A DNA stretch of 64,000 nt from NCBI RefSeq assembly GCF_003391135.1, contig NZ_CP031455.1:8521501-8585500 (forward strand). The letters are read 5' to 3'. Source of the stretch: Streptoverticillium olivoreticuli subsp. olivoreticuli (lineage in GTDB: Bacteria > Actinomycetota > Actinomycetes > Streptomycetales > Streptomycetaceae). Of the stretch, positions 41,897-50,918 are shown piece by piece; within the stretch, counting starts at the first letter, position 1, and each line of letters starts with the position of its first letter. The notes under the pieces are model-generated. The model searched no databases, was not told the origin of the DNA, and saw only the letters and a program-made list of their open reading frames with translations. The position numbers were made by a program, and so were the translations under genes.

Positions 41897-43111
41897 ATGT
41901 CCGCGCTACCGCTTTCCCCCGCTCCGCTGTCCGTCTTCGGCGGGATGCGTTCGAAGCTGACAGAGCTCAAAGAGTCGGGGCTGTACCGGGAATTCACCCC
42001 GTGCTCGTATCTGGCCGAGGAGCCCGGGACGGCGCTCCACCAGGGGCGGCGCATCCAGGTGTGGTGCACCAACGACTACCTCGGGATGAGCCAGAACCCG
42101 CAGGTCATGGAGGCGCAGATCGCCTCCACGCTGCGGCACGGCACGGGTAACGGAGGGTCCCGCAACATCGCGGGCACCAGCGAGGCGCACGTGGCGCTGG
42201 AGACCCGGCTGGCCGCCTGGCACCGCAAGCCGCGCGCCCTGGTCTTCACCAGTGGATACGTCGCCAACTTCGAGACGCTGACCACGCTGCTCCAGGCCGT
42301 GCCCGACATGGTGGTCTTCTCCGACGCGCTCAACCACCGTTCGCTGATCGAGGGCATCCGGGCGACCAAAAACCGGAAGCATATATTCCCGCACAGCGAT
42401 GTGGCCGCGCTGGAGGAATTGCTGTCCCAGTACGAGACCGATCGCCCCAAGCTCATTGTCTTCGAGTCCGTCTACTCGATGGACGGAGACATCGCGCCAA
42501 TTGGCGCGATCTGTGACCTGGCGGACCGGTACAACGCCATGACGTACCTGGACGAGACGCACGCGATCGGGGTGAACGGTCCCACCGGCGCGGGGATATG
42601 CGAGCAGCTCGGCGAGGAGCGGGCCACCTTTGTGCAAGGTGTCTTCGGAAAAGCGGTGGGAACGACCGGCGGATACGTCGCGGGGCCCGACGAAGTCCTC
42701 GACTACGTGCGCTCGCACGCCCCCGGGTTCATCTTCACGACGACGATCCCGCGGTCGAGCCTGGACGCCACCCGGCGAAGCCTCGACATCGTCCAGAGCG
42801 GGGCGGGCGGCGAGCTCCGCCGGAAGCTGCGGGAGAACGCGCTGCGCATGCGCACGGCCCTGCGCGCCGCCGGCATCGACTTCATCGACGCCGAGAGCCA
42901 CCTCGTCCCCGTACTGGTGCCCGGAGGCGAGCGGGTCAAGCGCGTCTCGCGACGCCTGCTCGACGAGTTCGACATCTACGTACAGCCCGTCAACTACCCG
43001 TCCGTGGCCAAGGGCGGCGAGCGGTTCCGCGTGACTGTCGCGCCGTTCCGCACCCAGGACCACATCGACGCTTTCGTCCGCGCCCTGCGCATCTGCCTCG
43101 ACAACGCCTGA
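41897..43111 (+). CDS. 5-Aminolevulinate synthase-like alpha-oxoamine synthase
   Basis: 404 residues, PLP fold type I. Motifs: SGLYREF (Arg of the acyl carboxylate site in ALAS), VWCTNDYLGMSQNP, GNGGSRNIAGTSEAH, FESVYSMDGDIAP, YLDETHAIGVNGPTGAG and VFGKAVGTTGGYV with the PLP Lys. Heme synthesis in Streptomyces uses the glutamate route, so this is a secondary enzyme of the kind that makes 5-aminolevulinate for C5N units (asukamycin, moenomycin). However, where ALAS has GGTRN this protein has GGSRN; that Thr (Thr83 in Rhodobacter) restricts the amino acid to glycine. Another amino acid may therefore be used. It heads the operon of biosynthetic genes. Confidence 0.85.
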   Translation: MSALPLSPAPLSVFGGMRSKLTELKESGLYREFTPCSYLAEEPGTALHQGRRIQVWCTNDYLGMSQNPQVMEAQIASTLRHGTGNGGSRNIAGTSEAHVALETRLAAWHRKPRALVFTSGYVANFETLTTLLQAVPDMVVFSDALNHRSLIEGIRATKNRKHIFPHSDVAALEELLSQYETDRPKLIVFESVYSMDGDIAPIGAICDLADRYNAMTYLDETHAIGVNGPTGAGICEQLGEERATFVQGVFGKAVGTTGGYVAGPDEVLDYVRSHAPGFIFTTTIPRSSLDATRRSLDIVQSGAGGELRRKLRENALRMRTALRAAGIDFIDAESHLVPVLVPGGERVKRVSRRLLDEFDIYVQPVNYPSVAKGGERFRVTVAPFRTQDHIDAFVRALRICLDNA

Positions 43112-43138
43112 CCCCCATCACTTCAAGGAGACAGTTCC

Positions 43139-43993
43139 GTGCAGATCAAGGACATCACCCCGTTCATCGGCGCCGAGATGACCGGAGTCGATTACGAGGA
43201 CCTCCAGCGCCCCGAGGTCTTCCGGCAGCTGGCCGAGCTGGTGCACCGGCGCGAGCTGGCCGTGGTCCGGGGCCTGGACATCACCCCGCGGCAGCAGATC
43301 GAGCTGGCCTCCCGGCTCGGCAGACCCGTGCCCTTCCTGATGGCCAAGTACCGCCACCCCGAGCACGAGGAGATCATGATCTCCTCGAACGCCATGAAGG
43401 CGAACCGCCCGGTCGGAGTCGCCCGCGTCGGCAACTTCTGGCACCAGGACTCCTCGTACGTGAAGGACCCGGCACCGTACACGATGCTGCACGGGATCGA
43501 CGTGCCCAGCACCAGCGGCCACACCCTCTACGCCAGCGCGCTCGATGTGTACGACCGGCTGCCGCAGGAGTGGAAGGAAAAGATCGCCGGCCGGACGGCC
43601 CTGCACACCGTCAGCAAGCGCCAGCGCATCTCGCCCGAGCACGTCGGCCTGTCCATCGCCGAGCTCAAGGCCCTGGTCGAGCTCGAGTACCCGATGACCG
43701 AGCACCCGCTGGTACGGCAGGACCCGACCAGCGGCCGGTCCTACCTGTACGGCGCGCCGGAGTACATGGACTCGGTGGTGGGCTTCGACGCCAACGAGAA
43801 CGCCGAGTTCTTCGCACTGATCGACCGTCTGATCCAGGACCCGGACCGCGTCTACACCCACCGCTGGACGACCAACGACCTGGTGGTGTGGAAGACCGCC
43901 ACGACCTACCACGCGGCGACGGCGATCGAGCCGGGCGTCACGCGGACCGTGCACCGGGTGAGCATCGAAGAGGACGGCCAGTGGCCGGCATAG
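43139..43993 (+). CDS. TauD/TfdA-family Fe(II)/2-oxoglutarate dioxygenase
   Basis: 284 residues. The facial triad is visible as HxD in GNFWHQDSSYVKD and the distal His in TATTYHAATAIEP; RTVHRVSI supplies the 2-oxoglutarate Arg. N-terminal FIGAEMTGVDYEDLQRPEVF is typical of TauD. The usual DNR before the distal His is replaced by KTA. Expected chemistry is hydroxylation, desaturation or oxidative decarboxylation of a small acid in the pathway. The start is GTG 43139 with AAGGAGACAGTTCC upstream; the 3' end overlaps the KAS III-like gene by 13 bases. Confidence 0.88.
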   Translation: MQIKDITPFIGAEMTGVDYEDLQRPEVFRQLAELVHRRELAVVRGLDITPRQQIELASRLGRPVPFLMAKYRHPEHEEIMISSNAMKANRPVGVARVGNFWHQDSSYVKDPAPYTMLHGIDVPSTSGHTLYASALDVYDRLPQEWKEKIAGRTALHTVSKRQRISPEHVGLSIAELKALVELEYPMTEHPLVRQDPTSGRSYLYGAPEYMDSVVGFDANENAEFFALIDRLIQDPDRVYTHRWTTNDLVVWKTATTYHAATAIEPGVTRTVHRVSIEEDGQWPA

Positions 43994-44940
43994 TCGACCT
44001 CGACATCCGCTTCCCCTCCGCGACGGCCGACATCCGGGCCATGCACAAGACCTCGGGTGTGGCCGTCGCGGACCTGGCCCGGATCACGCACTGCGAGAGT
44101 TTTCCGGTGCTGGCCGAGGGGGAGCAGGCCTGGGAGCTGGCGCTCGACGCGGCCCGGTCGGTCCTCCGCAGGACGGGCGTGGAAACCTCCCGCATCCGGC
44201 AGGTCGTCTACGCCGGTTCCGGCGAGTGGGACCGCCCGTTCTGGTCCCCTGCCGCGAAGGTGGCCGACGGACTCGGCATCTCAGGGGCCCACTGCTTCGA
44301 GGTGACGAACTTCTGCAATGCCGGTATGACCGCGCTCCGGCTGCTGTCCGCGGCCGGAGCGCTGGAGGACGACACGTACGCACTGGTCCTCGTCGGCGAC
44401 CGGCTGAGTCGGATGGTGGACTACAGTGACCCGGATTCCAAGGCCCTGTTCAACTTCGGCGATGCTGCTGCGGCGGTACTGCTGGCAGGCGGTGACGGCC
44501 GTTTCCGGATCCTCCGCTCGGCCATGCGCACCGACGGCGGCTGGGCCGACTACTACGCGGGCGAGCGGACGGACGGCCGGGTCCTCATCCGGCGCGGGGC
44601 ACACCGCAAGGGTCTCGCGGACGCCTACGTACGTCACTTCACCTCGCTGGTCGACGAGACGCTGGAGGCCCTGGGCCGCGAGCGCCACGAGATCGACCAC
44701 TTCCTGATCAACCACGGCGACCGGGACATGCACCACCGGCTGCTCGACACACTGGGCATCCCCGTCGAGCGCAGCGTCTTCAACTACGACCGGCTGGCTC
44801 ACATGGGCGGTGCGGACACCCTCATCGCGCTCGCCGACCTGGAACGCGCCGACCGCCTGCGCCGCGGTGACCTGATCATGCTCGCCACCAGCGCCATGGG
44901 CTTCAGCTGGGGCATAACGACTTTGGAGTACCTCGGATGA
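43981..44940 (+). CDS. Atypical KAS III-like enzyme
   Basis: 319 residues starting at GTG 43981. The thiolase fold is recognised by VVYAGSGEWDRPFW, the catalytic Cys in VTNFCNAGMTALRLL, FNFGDAAAAVLLAG, and a C-terminal FLINHGDRDMHHRLLDTLGI where FabH has HQAN. Where FabH has the catalytic Asn (GNTSAAS) this protein reads AHMGGAD, so the triad would be Cys-His-His. Such divergent KAS III proteins act as acyltransferases or condense unusual thioesters in antibiotic pathways. It overlaps both neighbours and is part of the core operon. Confidence 0.78.
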   Translation: MAGIVDLDIRFPSATADIRAMHKTSGVAVADLARITHCESFPVLAEGEQAWELALDAARSVLRRTGVETSRIRQVVYAGSGEWDRPFWSPAAKVADGLGISGAHCFEVTNFCNAGMTALRLLSAAGALEDDTYALVLVGDRLSRMVDYSDPDSKALFNFGDAAAAVLLAGGDGRFRILRSAMRTDGGWADYYAGERTDGRVLIRRGAHRKGLADAYVRHFTSLVDETLEALGRERHEIDHFLINHGDRDMHHRLLDTLGIPVERSVFNYDRLAHMGGADTLIALADLERADRLRRGDLIMLATSAMGFSWGITTLEYLG

Positions 44941-46148
44941 AGATCCTCGTCATTCACCAGGTGCCGTACCGGAAGATCGCCTACGACCGGGGCATCGACC
45001 ACGAGCGGCACCAGGTGACGTACATCGGCCACCCGCACCGGATGGCCGACCTCCCTCCCGGCCTGCGGTGCGAGCGGATCGTCCTCGACGCGGAAGAGGA
45101 CCTGGTCGCCGGCGTCCGCGCCCGCACATCGCCGGACGACGGCTACGAGAAGGTGCTCGCACTCTCCGAGTTCGGGCTCGTGGAGGCCTGCCACGTGCGC
45201 CGCCACCTCGGCATCGACGGCCCCGGGCTCGCTCAGGTCGAGCGGGTACGGGACAAGGTGCGGATGAAGGAGGCCCTGAACGGTTCCGGGCTGCGCCACC
45301 CGAGGTTCGTCCCCGGGCCGGTGGCGGGCCGGCCGCTCCCGTGGGCAGGCCGTACGGTCCTCAAACCGCGACAGGGCGCGTCCAGCGAGGACGTCACCAT
45401 CCACGAGACGGCCGACGACGCGCTGAACGCGTACCACAACCTCGCGGACGCCTCGGACTACCAGCTGGAAGAGCACATCGAAGGCGACATCCTGCACGCC
45501 GACGGGCTGGTGGCAGCCGGACGCATCGTCGACCTCGCGGTCAGCCGGTACGTCAACAAGCCGGTCGAGTACGCGAACGGGCTCCCGCTCGGTTCGCACC
45601 AGGAGCCCGTCAGCCCGGCCCAACAGACCCTCGCCGAGCAGGTGGTGGAGGTGCTCGGCATCACCGAAGGCAGCATCCACCTCGAGTTCTTCGAGACGGC
45701 CGAGGGCGAGCTCGTCTTCCTGGAGGTGGCCAACCGGGTCGGCGGCGCAGGCATCGTCCCGATGCACGAGCGGCACACCGGGGTACACCTGCCCTCGCAC
45801 GAGATCGCCGTCCGCCTGGGCCTGGAACGCCCCCCGGTACAGCCGCCCAGCGGGCGCTACCACGGCTGGCTCGCCTTCCCCGGCCACCACCTGCCGCCCG
45901 GCAGCGTGCGGCGGACCGACCTGCCCGCATGGGTGGGCGCGCACCCCTGCGTCGACCGCATCCACGTCCTCGCACCGGACCAGGAGACACCCCGGCACAT
46001 CACCTACCAGGAATGGGAGGTGCCGGTCTTCATCGAGGCATCCCACACCGACGCGAAGGCGCTGCGCCACTTCCTGGAGACCTGCGCCCGGGTGGTGTCC
46101 GTGACGACACCGCACGCGGCCGGCGCGGACATCGAGGAGGCGGCGTGA
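44937..46148 (+). CDS. ATP-grasp ligase
   Basis: 403 residues. The pre-ATP-grasp domain (MKILVIHQVPYRKIAYDRGI) is followed by VLKPRQGASSEDVTIHE (ATP-binding Lys and glycine loop), QLEEHIEGDILHADG, SIHLEFFETAEGELVFLEVANRVGG (metal-binding Glu and Asn) and a C-terminal module of about 100 residues. ATP-grasp ligases join a carboxylate, via acyl phosphate, to an amine or thiol. Here it is a candidate for the amide-forming step. ATGA and GTGA overlaps with its neighbours show strict co-translation. Confidence 0.88.
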   Translation: MKILVIHQVPYRKIAYDRGIDHERHQVTYIGHPHRMADLPPGLRCERIVLDAEEDLVAGVRARTSPDDGYEKVLALSEFGLVEACHVRRHLGIDGPGLAQVERVRDKVRMKEALNGSGLRHPRFVPGPVAGRPLPWAGRTVLKPRQGASSEDVTIHETADDALNAYHNLADASDYQLEEHIEGDILHADGLVAAGRIVDLAVSRYVNKPVEYANGLPLGSHQEPVSPAQQTLAEQVVEVLGITEGSIHLEFFETAEGELVFLEVANRVGGAGIVPMHERHTGVHLPSHEIAVRLGLERPPVQPPSGRYHGWLAFPGHHLPPGSVRRTDLPAWVGAHPCVDRIHVLAPDQETPRHITYQEWEVPVFIEASHTDAKALRHFLETCARVVSVTTPHAAGADIEEAA

Positions 46149-47272
46149 GCGGCGGGATCCGTACGGCACGGGCCGTCCAGCAGACGCGGCGCCCCCGGGG
46201 CATGCCGGTGCCCCAGGATTTCGCCGAGGTCGAGCTGGCCCTGCCGCCGCTGGCGGCGGGCAGCGCACTGGTCGAGAACCTGTGGCTGTCGGTCGACCCG
46301 TACATGCGCGAGTGCATGGACACCGAGTGGGAGCTGAACACCCCGCTCGAAGGCCGCTCCATCGGCCGCGTCATCGACTCCCGCAGCGCTGAACTGCCGG
46401 TCGGCACCCTGGTGTTCCACCGGGACGGCTGGCGCACGCACACGGTCCTGACCGCCGCCGACGCCAGGGTGCTGCCGCGGTACGAGGGCATCGCGACCGA
46501 GTCGTTCCTCGGCCTGCTCGGCGGTACGGGCCTGACGGCGTACGTGGCCCTGACCCGCGTCGCCCGGCTGCGCGAGGGCGAGACGGTCTTCGTCTCCGCG
46601 GCCGCCGGGGGAGTGGGCACGGCCGCCGGACAACTGGCCCGGCTGCTGGGGGCCGCACGTGTCATCGGCAGCACCGGATCACCGGAGAAAGTCCGGCGGC
46701 TCACGGAGGAGCTCGGCTTCGACACCGCCTTCGACTACCGCGCGGGGCCCTCCGTCGACGCCCAGCTGGCCGCCGCGGCACCGGACGGCATCGACGTCTG
46801 CCTGGACAACGTCGGCGGCGCGCACCTGGAAGCGGCGATCGGCGCGATGCGCGAGTTCGGGCGCATCGCCTGGTGCGGCGCGATCGCGCAGTACAACACG
46901 GGCTCCGCACCGGCGGCACCCCGCAATCTGTTCGACCTGGTGGAGAAGAGCGTCCGCCTGGAGGGCTTCCTCGTCGCCAACCACCGCGATGCCCAGGAGG
47001 AGTGGGAGACCTTCGCCGTACCGCACCTGCGCGCCGGCCGGATCACCGACCGGCTCAGTGTGTCCGAAGGCTTCGAACGGACCGTCGACGCGTTCCTGGG
47101 GATGCTGCGCGGCGAGAACACGGGGAAATCGGTCGTGCGGCTGAGCCCGGCCGGCCGGGAGGACGCCGCCGAGGAAGCAGGAGGAGCACCATGCCGCCCA
47201 TTCACGCAGGACTCCACATCAGCTGCGTCGGGCTCGGTGCCTCCCGCCGCGTCTGCGCCATCTGGCGGGTGA
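46145..47272 (+). CDS. Zinc-free MDR oxidoreductase, NADPH-dependent
   Basis: 375 residues. SVDPYMRECMDTEWELNTPLEGRSIGRVIDS and the nucleotide-binding VFVSAAAGGVGTAAGQLARLLGAARVIG, with DVCLDNVGGAHLEAAI after it, mark the MDR group of double-bond/prostaglandin/curcumin reductases, which lack the alcohol-dehydrogenase zinc sites. Expected reaction: reduction of an activated C=C bond in the pathway product. The last 27 codons overlap the start of the next gene (82 bases) and encode a low-complexity Ser/Ala tail, longer than usual for the family, which may be a late read-on past an older stop. Confidence 0.88.
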   Translation: MSGGIRTARAVQQTRRPRGMPVPQDFAEVELALPPLAAGSALVENLWLSVDPYMRECMDTEWELNTPLEGRSIGRVIDSRSAELPVGTLVFHRDGWRTHTVLTAADARVLPRYEGIATESFLGLLGGTGLTAYVALTRVARLREGETVFVSAAAGGVGTAAGQLARLLGAARVIGSTGSPEKVRRLTEELGFDTAFDYRAGPSVDAQLAAAAPDGIDVCLDNVGGAHLEAAIGAMREFGRIAWCGAIAQYNTGSAPAAPRNLFDLVEKSVRLEGFLVANHRDAQEEWETFAVPHLRAGRITDRLSVSEGFERTVDAFLGMLRGENTGKSVVRLSPAGREDAAEEAGGAPCRPFTQDSTSAASGSVPPAASAPSGG

Positions 47273-47766
47273 GCGGACCCGCCGATCCGCAGCGGCCGTG
47301 CGAGTTCCCCGGCGCTCTGCTCCTGCCCCGCCGTGGGGCGGAGCAGGACTGGGCGGTGGAAATGGCACTGGCCGCACTGGACAAGCACGCCATCGGTGAG
47401 CGACCTGCCTGCACGGACCTCGTCACCACCGCCGACGGCATCCGGATCACCTCGCAGCGCCCCGGGCTCTGCAGCTCCGAGCTGCAGGAGCTGTCCCGTA
47501 CCGCTCTCGGCGCGAGCCACGGGGACTGGGACCGGCTGTTCCGCGAGGACCCGGCCGCCTTCCTGGCCGCGACCGCCGGCGGGTACGTGCTGCACAAGCA
47601 GGCCGCGGTGCTGGTCACCCGGGGCCCGGACGGCCGGCTCGGCCGCTCGCGGGTGGTGCACGCGCGGCAGGACAAGGTCCTGCGCGACTACACCGCGGGC
47701 CTCCTCCGCACAGCGGCACTCGCCGCGAAGCCCGAGACCGAAAAACCCTCGCCCGTCACACCTTAG
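47191..47766 (+). CDS. Hypothetical cluster protein, 191 aa
   Basis: It begins MPPIHAGLHISCVGLGASRRV after GCAGGAGGAGCACC, a good ribosome site that supports the ATG 47191 start inside the upstream gene. The sequence continues with QDWAVEMALAALDKHAIGER and, near the C-terminus, AAVLVTRGPDGRLGRSRVVHARQDKVLRDYTAGLLRTAAL. No family recognised, no signal or membrane segment. It lies between the MDR and aminotransferase genes with no room for its own promoter, so it belongs to the pathway, as an unrecognised enzyme or scaffold. Confidence 0.7.
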   Translation: MPPIHAGLHISCVGLGASRRVCAIWRVSGPADPQRPCEFPGALLLPRRGAEQDWAVEMALAALDKHAIGERPACTDLVTTADGIRITSQRPGLCSSELQELSRTALGASHGDWDRLFREDPAAFLAATAGGYVLHKQAAVLVTRGPDGRLGRSRVVHARQDKVLRDYTAGLLRTAALAAKPETEKPSPVTP

Positions 47767-47775
47767 GAGACCTCG

Positions 47776-49020
47776 ATGCGCTTCCCCGCGGAGCTGCAAG
47801 AGCTTCAGCCGCAGCCCGGACCGAGTTCGTGGGACGCGCGCTTTTCCGACAGCGCACGGTGCATGGTGCCCTCCGAGGTCCGCTCCCTGTTCAGCGCCGC
47901 CGCCAGCCCCGGAATCGTGTCGCTGGCCGGCGGCATGCCGGACGTCGGCGCCCTCCCGATGGACACGATGGCCTCGATCCTGGCCGACGTCGTGCGCGAG
48001 AACGGTACTACAGCCCTCCAGTACGGGACGGCACAGGGCGACCCCGGACTGCGGCAACGGATCTGCGAAGTCATGGCACTGGAGGGCATCACCGCCCGGC
48101 CGGACGACGTCATGGTCACCGTGGGCTCCCAGCAGGCACTGGACCTGGTGGCACGCGTCCTCCTCGATCCGGGGGACACCGTGGTCGCCGAAGGCCCGAC
48201 CTACGTCACCGCACTCGGCACCTTCGCGGCGGCCCGGGCCAGGGTCGTCCAGATCGGCATGGACCGGGCCGGGACCGTCCCGGAAGAACTGGCCGCGGTC
48301 TTCGCCCGGCTGGCGGCGGAGGGCCGCCCGGCGAAGCTCTTCTACACCGTCCCCACCTTCCAGAACCCGACGGGCATCCGCCTCGCGGCGGGCCGGCGGC
48401 AGCAGATCCTCGACGTCTGCCGGGCGGCCGATGTGCTCGTCGTGGAGGACAACCCCTACGGCCTGCTCCACTACGACGGGACACCCTCCCGCGCCCTGCG
48501 CGCCGACGCCCCCGACCGGGTCGTGTACCTGGGCTCCTTCTCCAAGACGCTCGCCCCCGGACTCCGGGTCGGCTGGGTCCACGCGCCCACCGAGCTGACC
48601 CGGAAGCTGGTGCTCGCCGCCGAATCCGCCATGCTCTCCCACTCCGCCCTCACCCAGCTGACGGTGGACCGCTATCTGCGCACGGAACCGTGGCAGGAGC
48701 GACTCGGCACGTTCCGCACCCGCTACCGGGACCGGCGCGACGCCATGCTGCGCGCGCTGACCGCGTACATGCCCGCGGGAACCTCGTGGACCATCCCCGA
48801 CGGCGGCTTCTTCATCTGGGTGACGCTCCCGGACGGCACCGACTCGCGCGAACTGCTGCCCCGGGCCCTGTCCGCCGGGGTCGCCTTCGTGCCCGGCACC
48901 GCCTTCTACGCGGACGGCCGGGGCGCCCGCCATGTCCGGCTCTCCTTCTCCTACCCCGCGCCGGCCGATGTCGACGAGGGAATACGCCGCCTGGCCTCCG
49001 TACTCGGAGAGCAGCCGTGA
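47776..49020 (+). CDS. Class I/II PLP-dependent aminotransferase
   Basis: 414 residues. Landmarks: LQYGTAQGDPGLRQRICEVM, the binding loop MVTVGSQQALDLVARVLLDPGD, FYTVPTFQNPTG, VLVVEDNPYGLLHYDG with the Asp for the pyridine nitrogen, and GSFSKTLAPGLRVGW with the PLP Lys. This is the aminotransferase group of 2-aminoadipate/LysN and MocR-domain enzymes. It probably interconverts an amino and a keto acid building block of the cluster product. It starts 9 bases after the previous gene. Confidence 0.92.
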   Translation: MRFPAELQELQPQPGPSSWDARFSDSARCMVPSEVRSLFSAAASPGIVSLAGGMPDVGALPMDTMASILADVVRENGTTALQYGTAQGDPGLRQRICEVMALEGITARPDDVMVTVGSQQALDLVARVLLDPGDTVVAEGPTYVTALGTFAAARARVVQIGMDRAGTVPEELAAVFARLAAEGRPAKLFYTVPTFQNPTGIRLAAGRRQQILDVCRAADVLVVEDNPYGLLHYDGTPSRALRADAPDRVVYLGSFSKTLAPGLRVGWVHAPTELTRKLVLAAESAMLSHSALTQLTVDRYLRTEPWQERLGTFRTRYRDRRDAMLRALTAYMPAGTSWTIPDGGFFIWVTLPDGTDSRELLPRALSAGVAFVPGTAFYADGRGARHVRLSFSYPAPADVDEGIRRLASVLGEQP

Positions 49021-49094
49021 ACCGAGCAGCAGGGAGCGCCGAAGCGCACCCGACCGCACTACATCGCACCGAACCGACAGCGGAGGACACGCTG

Positions 49095-50918
49095 ATGAGG
49101 ACCTACCCCACCGACCTGCTGCTGGCGGTCGAGCACGTCGAGCACTCCCTGCGGAACGGTGACCTCGCCCCGCTGCGCGACGCGCTGGCGCGGGAAGGCG
49201 TGACGGACCCCCTGCGACGCTTCGACTGCGAGCAGCTCTTCGAGGGCCTGGACCGCCTTCTGGGCGGCGTCAGCCAGTACCCGTGGCAGCCACTGACCGA
49301 CACGGACGACGTCCTGGAGACACGGCCGGTGGGCGCCGTCCTCCTCGACGACGAGCGCGCCGAGGCGACCCTGCGCGGACTGCTGCTCGCCTGGGCCCTG
49401 GGCAACCCCGTGACCGTACGCTCGACCCGGCCGCAGCTGTGGACCGCGGTCATGGAAGCGCTGCGCGACGCCGGCGTCCCGCTTCCGGACGGCCACGTCG
49501 TCGCACCCGGGACCGACGTGACCGGCGTGAGGGTGGACGTCCCCGAGCTGCCCGCCGACGCGGCGGTGGCACTGGACTGCCAGGCGCCCTGGGTCCACCG
49601 GCTGCTGGACCGCCGTCACCTGCCGGGCACATCGCTCGCCCGGGTACGCGGCGACGACACCCTGGAGCGGGACAGCCGGCTGACCGCCAGACTCCGCTAT
49701 CTCGTCGCCCGCGCCCGGCGCGCGCCCTACTACGCGGACCTCCCCCGCATCACGTCGGCGGCCGGCCTCACCGGTCTGCCCATCCTGGAGAAGCAGGCAC
49801 TGGAGGCGAACTCACTGCCGGCAAGCCGCAACCTGTGCAGCGGCGCCGCACCCAGCGGCGAGGTCCTGCGCTCCGGCGCGACCAGTGGCGATCCACGCTA
49901 CATCGTCTACTCGCGCACCGACTGGGAGAACATGGTCCGCGAGGCCGTACCCATGCTGTACGCCCTCGGCGTCGCCCCGGGGGACCGCATCGTCAACACA
50001 CTGTTCGGCGGCGGCATGTACGGCGGACTGACGACGACCTTCAGCGAGTTCTCCCGGATGCCCGTGGAGTGCTACTCGACCGGCCAGTTCGTGACCGTCG
50101 ACGACCTGCTGATGCTCACGAAGAACTTCCGCGCCAACGTGATCCTCGGCATGCCCGCCCTGATCCTGCCGCTGCTGCGCGACGCCAAGAAGCGCTTCCC
50201 CGAGCTGCGCATCGAGAAAGTCCTCTACGGCGGCACCCCGATGACCGAGAACGACAAGCGCTGGCTGCGGGAGGAACTGGGAACGCAGATGGTCTCCAGC
50301 ATCCTGGCCGCCAACGATGGCGCCCAGCTCGGCTACCAGTGCCACGCCCTCGGCGGCACTCTGCACCACGTCAACGACGACTACACCCTCATCGAAGTGG
50401 TGGACGAGAACGGCACCCCGGTCCCCGAGGGCACCACCGGCGAGCTGCTCATCACCAGCATGCAGAAGTTCGAGGGCGCGCTGATCCGCTACCGCATCGG
50501 CGACATGGGCCGGATCTTCGAGCACACCTGCCCGTGCGGGCTGTCCGGCAGAGTGCTGGAGTACCTGGGGCGCTCGGACGGGCTGATCCGCTTCAAGGGC
50601 GAGACGGTCCTCTACGGGGACGTCTTCGCCGTCCTCGCCGACCTCCACGTCTCCCAGCTCCAGATCGAGGTCTTCACCGAAGGCAGCAAGGAGATCCTGG
50701 TCATCCGCACGGAGGCCCCCACCCCGCCGGACCCCGGCCGCATGCGTGAGCTGCTGGTCTCGAAGTTCGATGTCCTGGGCGACTACCAGGACTTCGACTC
50801 CACGCTCGACGTGTTCGAGCTCAGGGTCGAGTCCCTCGCCGAGGGCGAGCTGCCCCGCAACCAGGTCAGCGGCAAGGTCAAGACAGTTATCGACCGCCGG
50901 CTGGAGGTGTCGGCGTGA
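49095..50918 (+). CDS. PaaK-like adenylate-forming ligase with N-terminal extension
   Basis: 607 residues from ATG 49095, which has AGCGGAGGACACGCTG before it; GTG 49017 in a GTGA overlap is an alternative. Residues from about 230 form a phenylacetate-CoA-ligase-like/LuxE-like adenylation domain: RSGATSGDPRYIVYSRTDWE (ATP loop), ILAANDGAQLGYQCHA, TTGELLITSMQKFEGALIRYRIGD (hydroxyl-binding Asp) and GRSDGLIRFKGETVLYGD. The first 220 residues resemble no complete domain but recall part of an aldehyde-dehydrogenase/LuxC-like acyl reductase (ALGNPVTVRSTRPQLWTAVM). It should activate an acid as adenylate for transfer to CoA, a protein or an amine. Confidence 0.82.
   Translation: MRTYPTDLLLAVEHVEHSLRNGDLAPLRDALAREGVTDPLRRFDCEQLFEGLDRLLGGVSQYPWQPLTDTDDVLETRPVGAVLLDDERAEATLRGLLLAWALGNPVTVRSTRPQLWTAVMEALRDAGVPLPDGHVVAPGTDVTGVRVDVPELPADAAVALDCQAPWVHRLLDRRHLPGTSLARVRGDDTLERDSRLTARLRYLVARARRAPYYADLPRITSAAGLTGLPILEKQALEANSLPASRNLCSGAAPSGEVLRSGATSGDPRYIVYSRTDWENMVREAVPMLYALGVAPGDRIVNTLFGGGMYGGLTTTFSEFSRMPVECYSTGQFVTVDDLLMLTKNFRANVILGMPALILPLLRDAKKRFPELRIEKVLYGGTPMTENDKRWLREELGTQMVSSILAANDGAQLGYQCHALGGTLHHVNDDYTLIEVVDENGTPVPEGTTGELLITSMQKFEGALIRYRIGDMGRIFEHTCPCGLSGRVLEYLGRSDGLIRFKGETVLYGDVFAVLADLHVSQLQIEVFTEGSKEILVIRTEAPTPPDPGRMRELLVSKFDVLGDYQDFDSTLDVFELRVESLAEGELPRNQVSGKVKTVIDRRLEVSA

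Noticed and set aside
41897..43111. The ALAS-like gene as the heme-pathway hemA
   Set aside because: Streptomyces make aminolevulinate from glutamyl-tRNA; this gene is in a secondary-metabolite operon and has an altered glycine pocket.
47829..49094. Start of the PaaK-like protein far upstream (1029-codon frame)
   Set aside because: The upstream part overlaps the clear aminotransferase gene in another frame and is Arg/Pro-rich shadow; a good ribosome site precedes ATG 49095.
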